Of a stretch of 5,821 nucleotides of DNA, positions 4,957-5,821 are shown one piece after another (the first letter of the stretch is position 1; each line of letters begins with the position of its first letter). The position numbers and the translations under genes are program-made. The notes beneath the pieces were generated by a model. The model saw only the letters and a list, made by a program, of their open reading frames with translations. It was not told where the DNA came from and made no database searches. The DNA is from Sphingopyxis sp. (GTDB lineage: Bacteria > Pseudomonadota > Alphaproteobacteria > Sphingomonadales > Sphingomonadaceae), in assembly GCA_013911715.1 (NCBI GenBank), contig JACEST010000131.1, positions 1 to 5,821 of the forward strand. The letters are read 5' to 3'.

Positions 4957-5821
4957 TCAGCTTGCCGATGGCGCCTTCTCCGAGATCCAGCGCCGCAGCT
5001 CATCCGCCTCGTTACAGCCGAACCCGCAAAGCGCCTCCAGTTTCACCAGATGTGCCTTGGCCCCAGCGACATTGCCGCGCTCCAGTTTCAACTCGCCATA
5101 ATATTCGAGCGCGCCGCGATGGTCGGGGGCGATCGCCAGCGCCGTCTGATAATAGCCCTCGGCTTCGTCATAGCGTTGCAATTTGCGGTGCGCGAAGCCC
5201 AGATAGGTCAAAATGTCGGGATGCGGCCCTGCTGCCCGCCGCGCATCGGTCAGATAGGTGATGGCTTCATCGTAGCGCGCCTCGTTGATCAGGCTGACCG
5301 CCGTGACATAGGTCGTGTCGGCATCCTGCAAATTGCCCAATTGCACATCAGGTTGATAGAAAGCGCTGTTTGTGCTCCCGGCCAACGCCGCTTCAACCTG
5401 CGCGATCGCGTCGCCCAGCTTCGCTGCATCGGCACAGCCGGTGCCGCACGCGGTTTGCATTGCGCGCAATGCCTCAAGCTGCGGCGCAGCCTTGTCGGCT
5501 TGCCCCAGCTTGGCGTGGGTCACCGCCAGATCGCGCCGCGCCTCGACGAGATTCGGGTCATATTTGACCGCCAGTTCAAGCGGCTTGGCGGCCTTCTTAT
5601 AGTCTCCAAGCCCGATATAGCTTGCCCCCAGCAGATATTGCGCGCCCGCCTCTTTGGGGACTGCTGAGATAACCTTTTTGAAATGGCCGGCCGCCTTTTT
5701 GAAGTCGCCCGCGCCATAGGCCGTTCGGCCGAGCTGATATTCGGCCGCCGGGTCATAGGCGGGGAGCGAAGCGCTCGGCGCACTCCCGCCCCCGCCACCG
5801 CCCCCTCCGGCGGGGGCGGTG
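4957..5821 (-). CDS. Tetratricopeptide-repeat protein, C-terminal part (5' end outside window)
   Basis: The frame is open from the right edge to TGA 4957-4959, giving 287 residues; the GTG at 5523 is internal because TPR sequence continues upstream of it. The visible N-terminal part is a low-complexity linker with eight consecutive glycines (5785-5808) and Ser/Ala/Pro. About six TPR helix pairs follow; examples are YQLGRTAYGAGDFKKAAGHF, YLLGASYIGLGDYKKAAKPL, TYLGFAHRKLQRYDEAEGYY and EYYGELKLERGNVAGAKAHL. Two C-G-x-G-C motifs (CGTGC, CGFGC) each follow a TPR-like L-x-x-L helix and precede an acidic/alanine stretch. The paired cysteines suggest disulfides, hence an exported protein, in keeping with the secreted cytochrome gene 11 nt downstream. 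TPR proteins are scaffolds; the partner here is not identifiable. A 9-bp inverted repeat at 5797-5820 is a by-product of the Gly/Ala-Pro coding. Confidence 0.85.
   Translation of the reverse strand, partial: TAPAGGGGGGGGSAPSASLPAYDPAAEYQLGRTAYGAGDFKKAAGHFKKVISAVPKEAGAQYLLGASYIGLGDYKKAAKPLELAVKYDPNLVEARRDLAVTHAKLGQADKAAPQLEALRAMQTACGTGCADAAKLGDAIAQVEAALAGSTNSAFYQPDVQLGNLQDADTTYVTAVSLINEARYDEAITYLTDARRAAGPHPDILTYLGFAHRKLQRYDEAEGYYQTALAIAPDHRGALEYYGELKLERGNVAGAKAHLVKLEALCGFGCNEADELRRWISEKAPSAS

Noticed and set aside
4019..5101. Long + strand open frame (360 codons) opposite the cytochrome and TPR genes
   Set aside because: It runs across two supported - strand genes and their junction, has no recognisable motif, and is arginine-rich as expected for a GC-rich shadow frame.
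5797..5820. Perfect 9-bp GC-rich inverted repeat ACCGCCCCC/GGGGGCGGT
   Set aside because: It lies within the TPR coding frame, where a glycine run meets Ala-Pro codons. It is best explained by low-complexity coding and has no T-run.

Overview
The window is GC-rich, densely packed DNA. Its protein families and codon use suggest an alphaproteobacterium, most likely a sphingomonad (Sphingopyxis/Novosphingobium-like). This is inferred from protein style and was not checked by any search. One gene tail runs on the + strand (1-311); all other genes run on the - strand.

Layout from left to right: (1) the 3' end of an HI0933/BaiN-type flavoprotein gene on +; (2) a convergent, secreted M23 (LytM-like) metallopeptidase gene, with a nested inverted repeat (1254-1316) covering its ribosome-binding site and start codon; (3) a 48-codon orphan copy of the 3' end of typA (1330-1476); (4) a two-gene vapBC toxin-antitoxin module (1491-2110) with a probable operator that abuts and overlaps the typA stop codon; (5) intact typA/bipA (2142-3974), a translational GTPase gene; (6) a secreted mono-haem c-type cytochrome-like protein gene (4031-4945); (7) the 3' part of a periplasmic-type TPR protein gene running off the right edge (4957-5821). 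The order of transcription is TPR protein, cytochrome, typA, vapB, vapC, typA remnant, M23 peptidase. The TPR and cytochrome genes are almost certainly co-transcribed (11 nt apart).

The main point of interest is the toxin-antitoxin module sitting between two versions of the typA 3' end. The two versions align without gaps over 136 bp with 16 mismatches (88% identity). Thirteen of the 16 are synonymous, so both sequences evolved as working typA genes. This fits acquisition of a small DNA segment that carried a foreign typA 3' end plus vapBC, which rebuilt typA and stranded the old end downstream. No integrase or transposase is present. The remaining genes look like ordinary chromosomal housekeeping or envelope genes.
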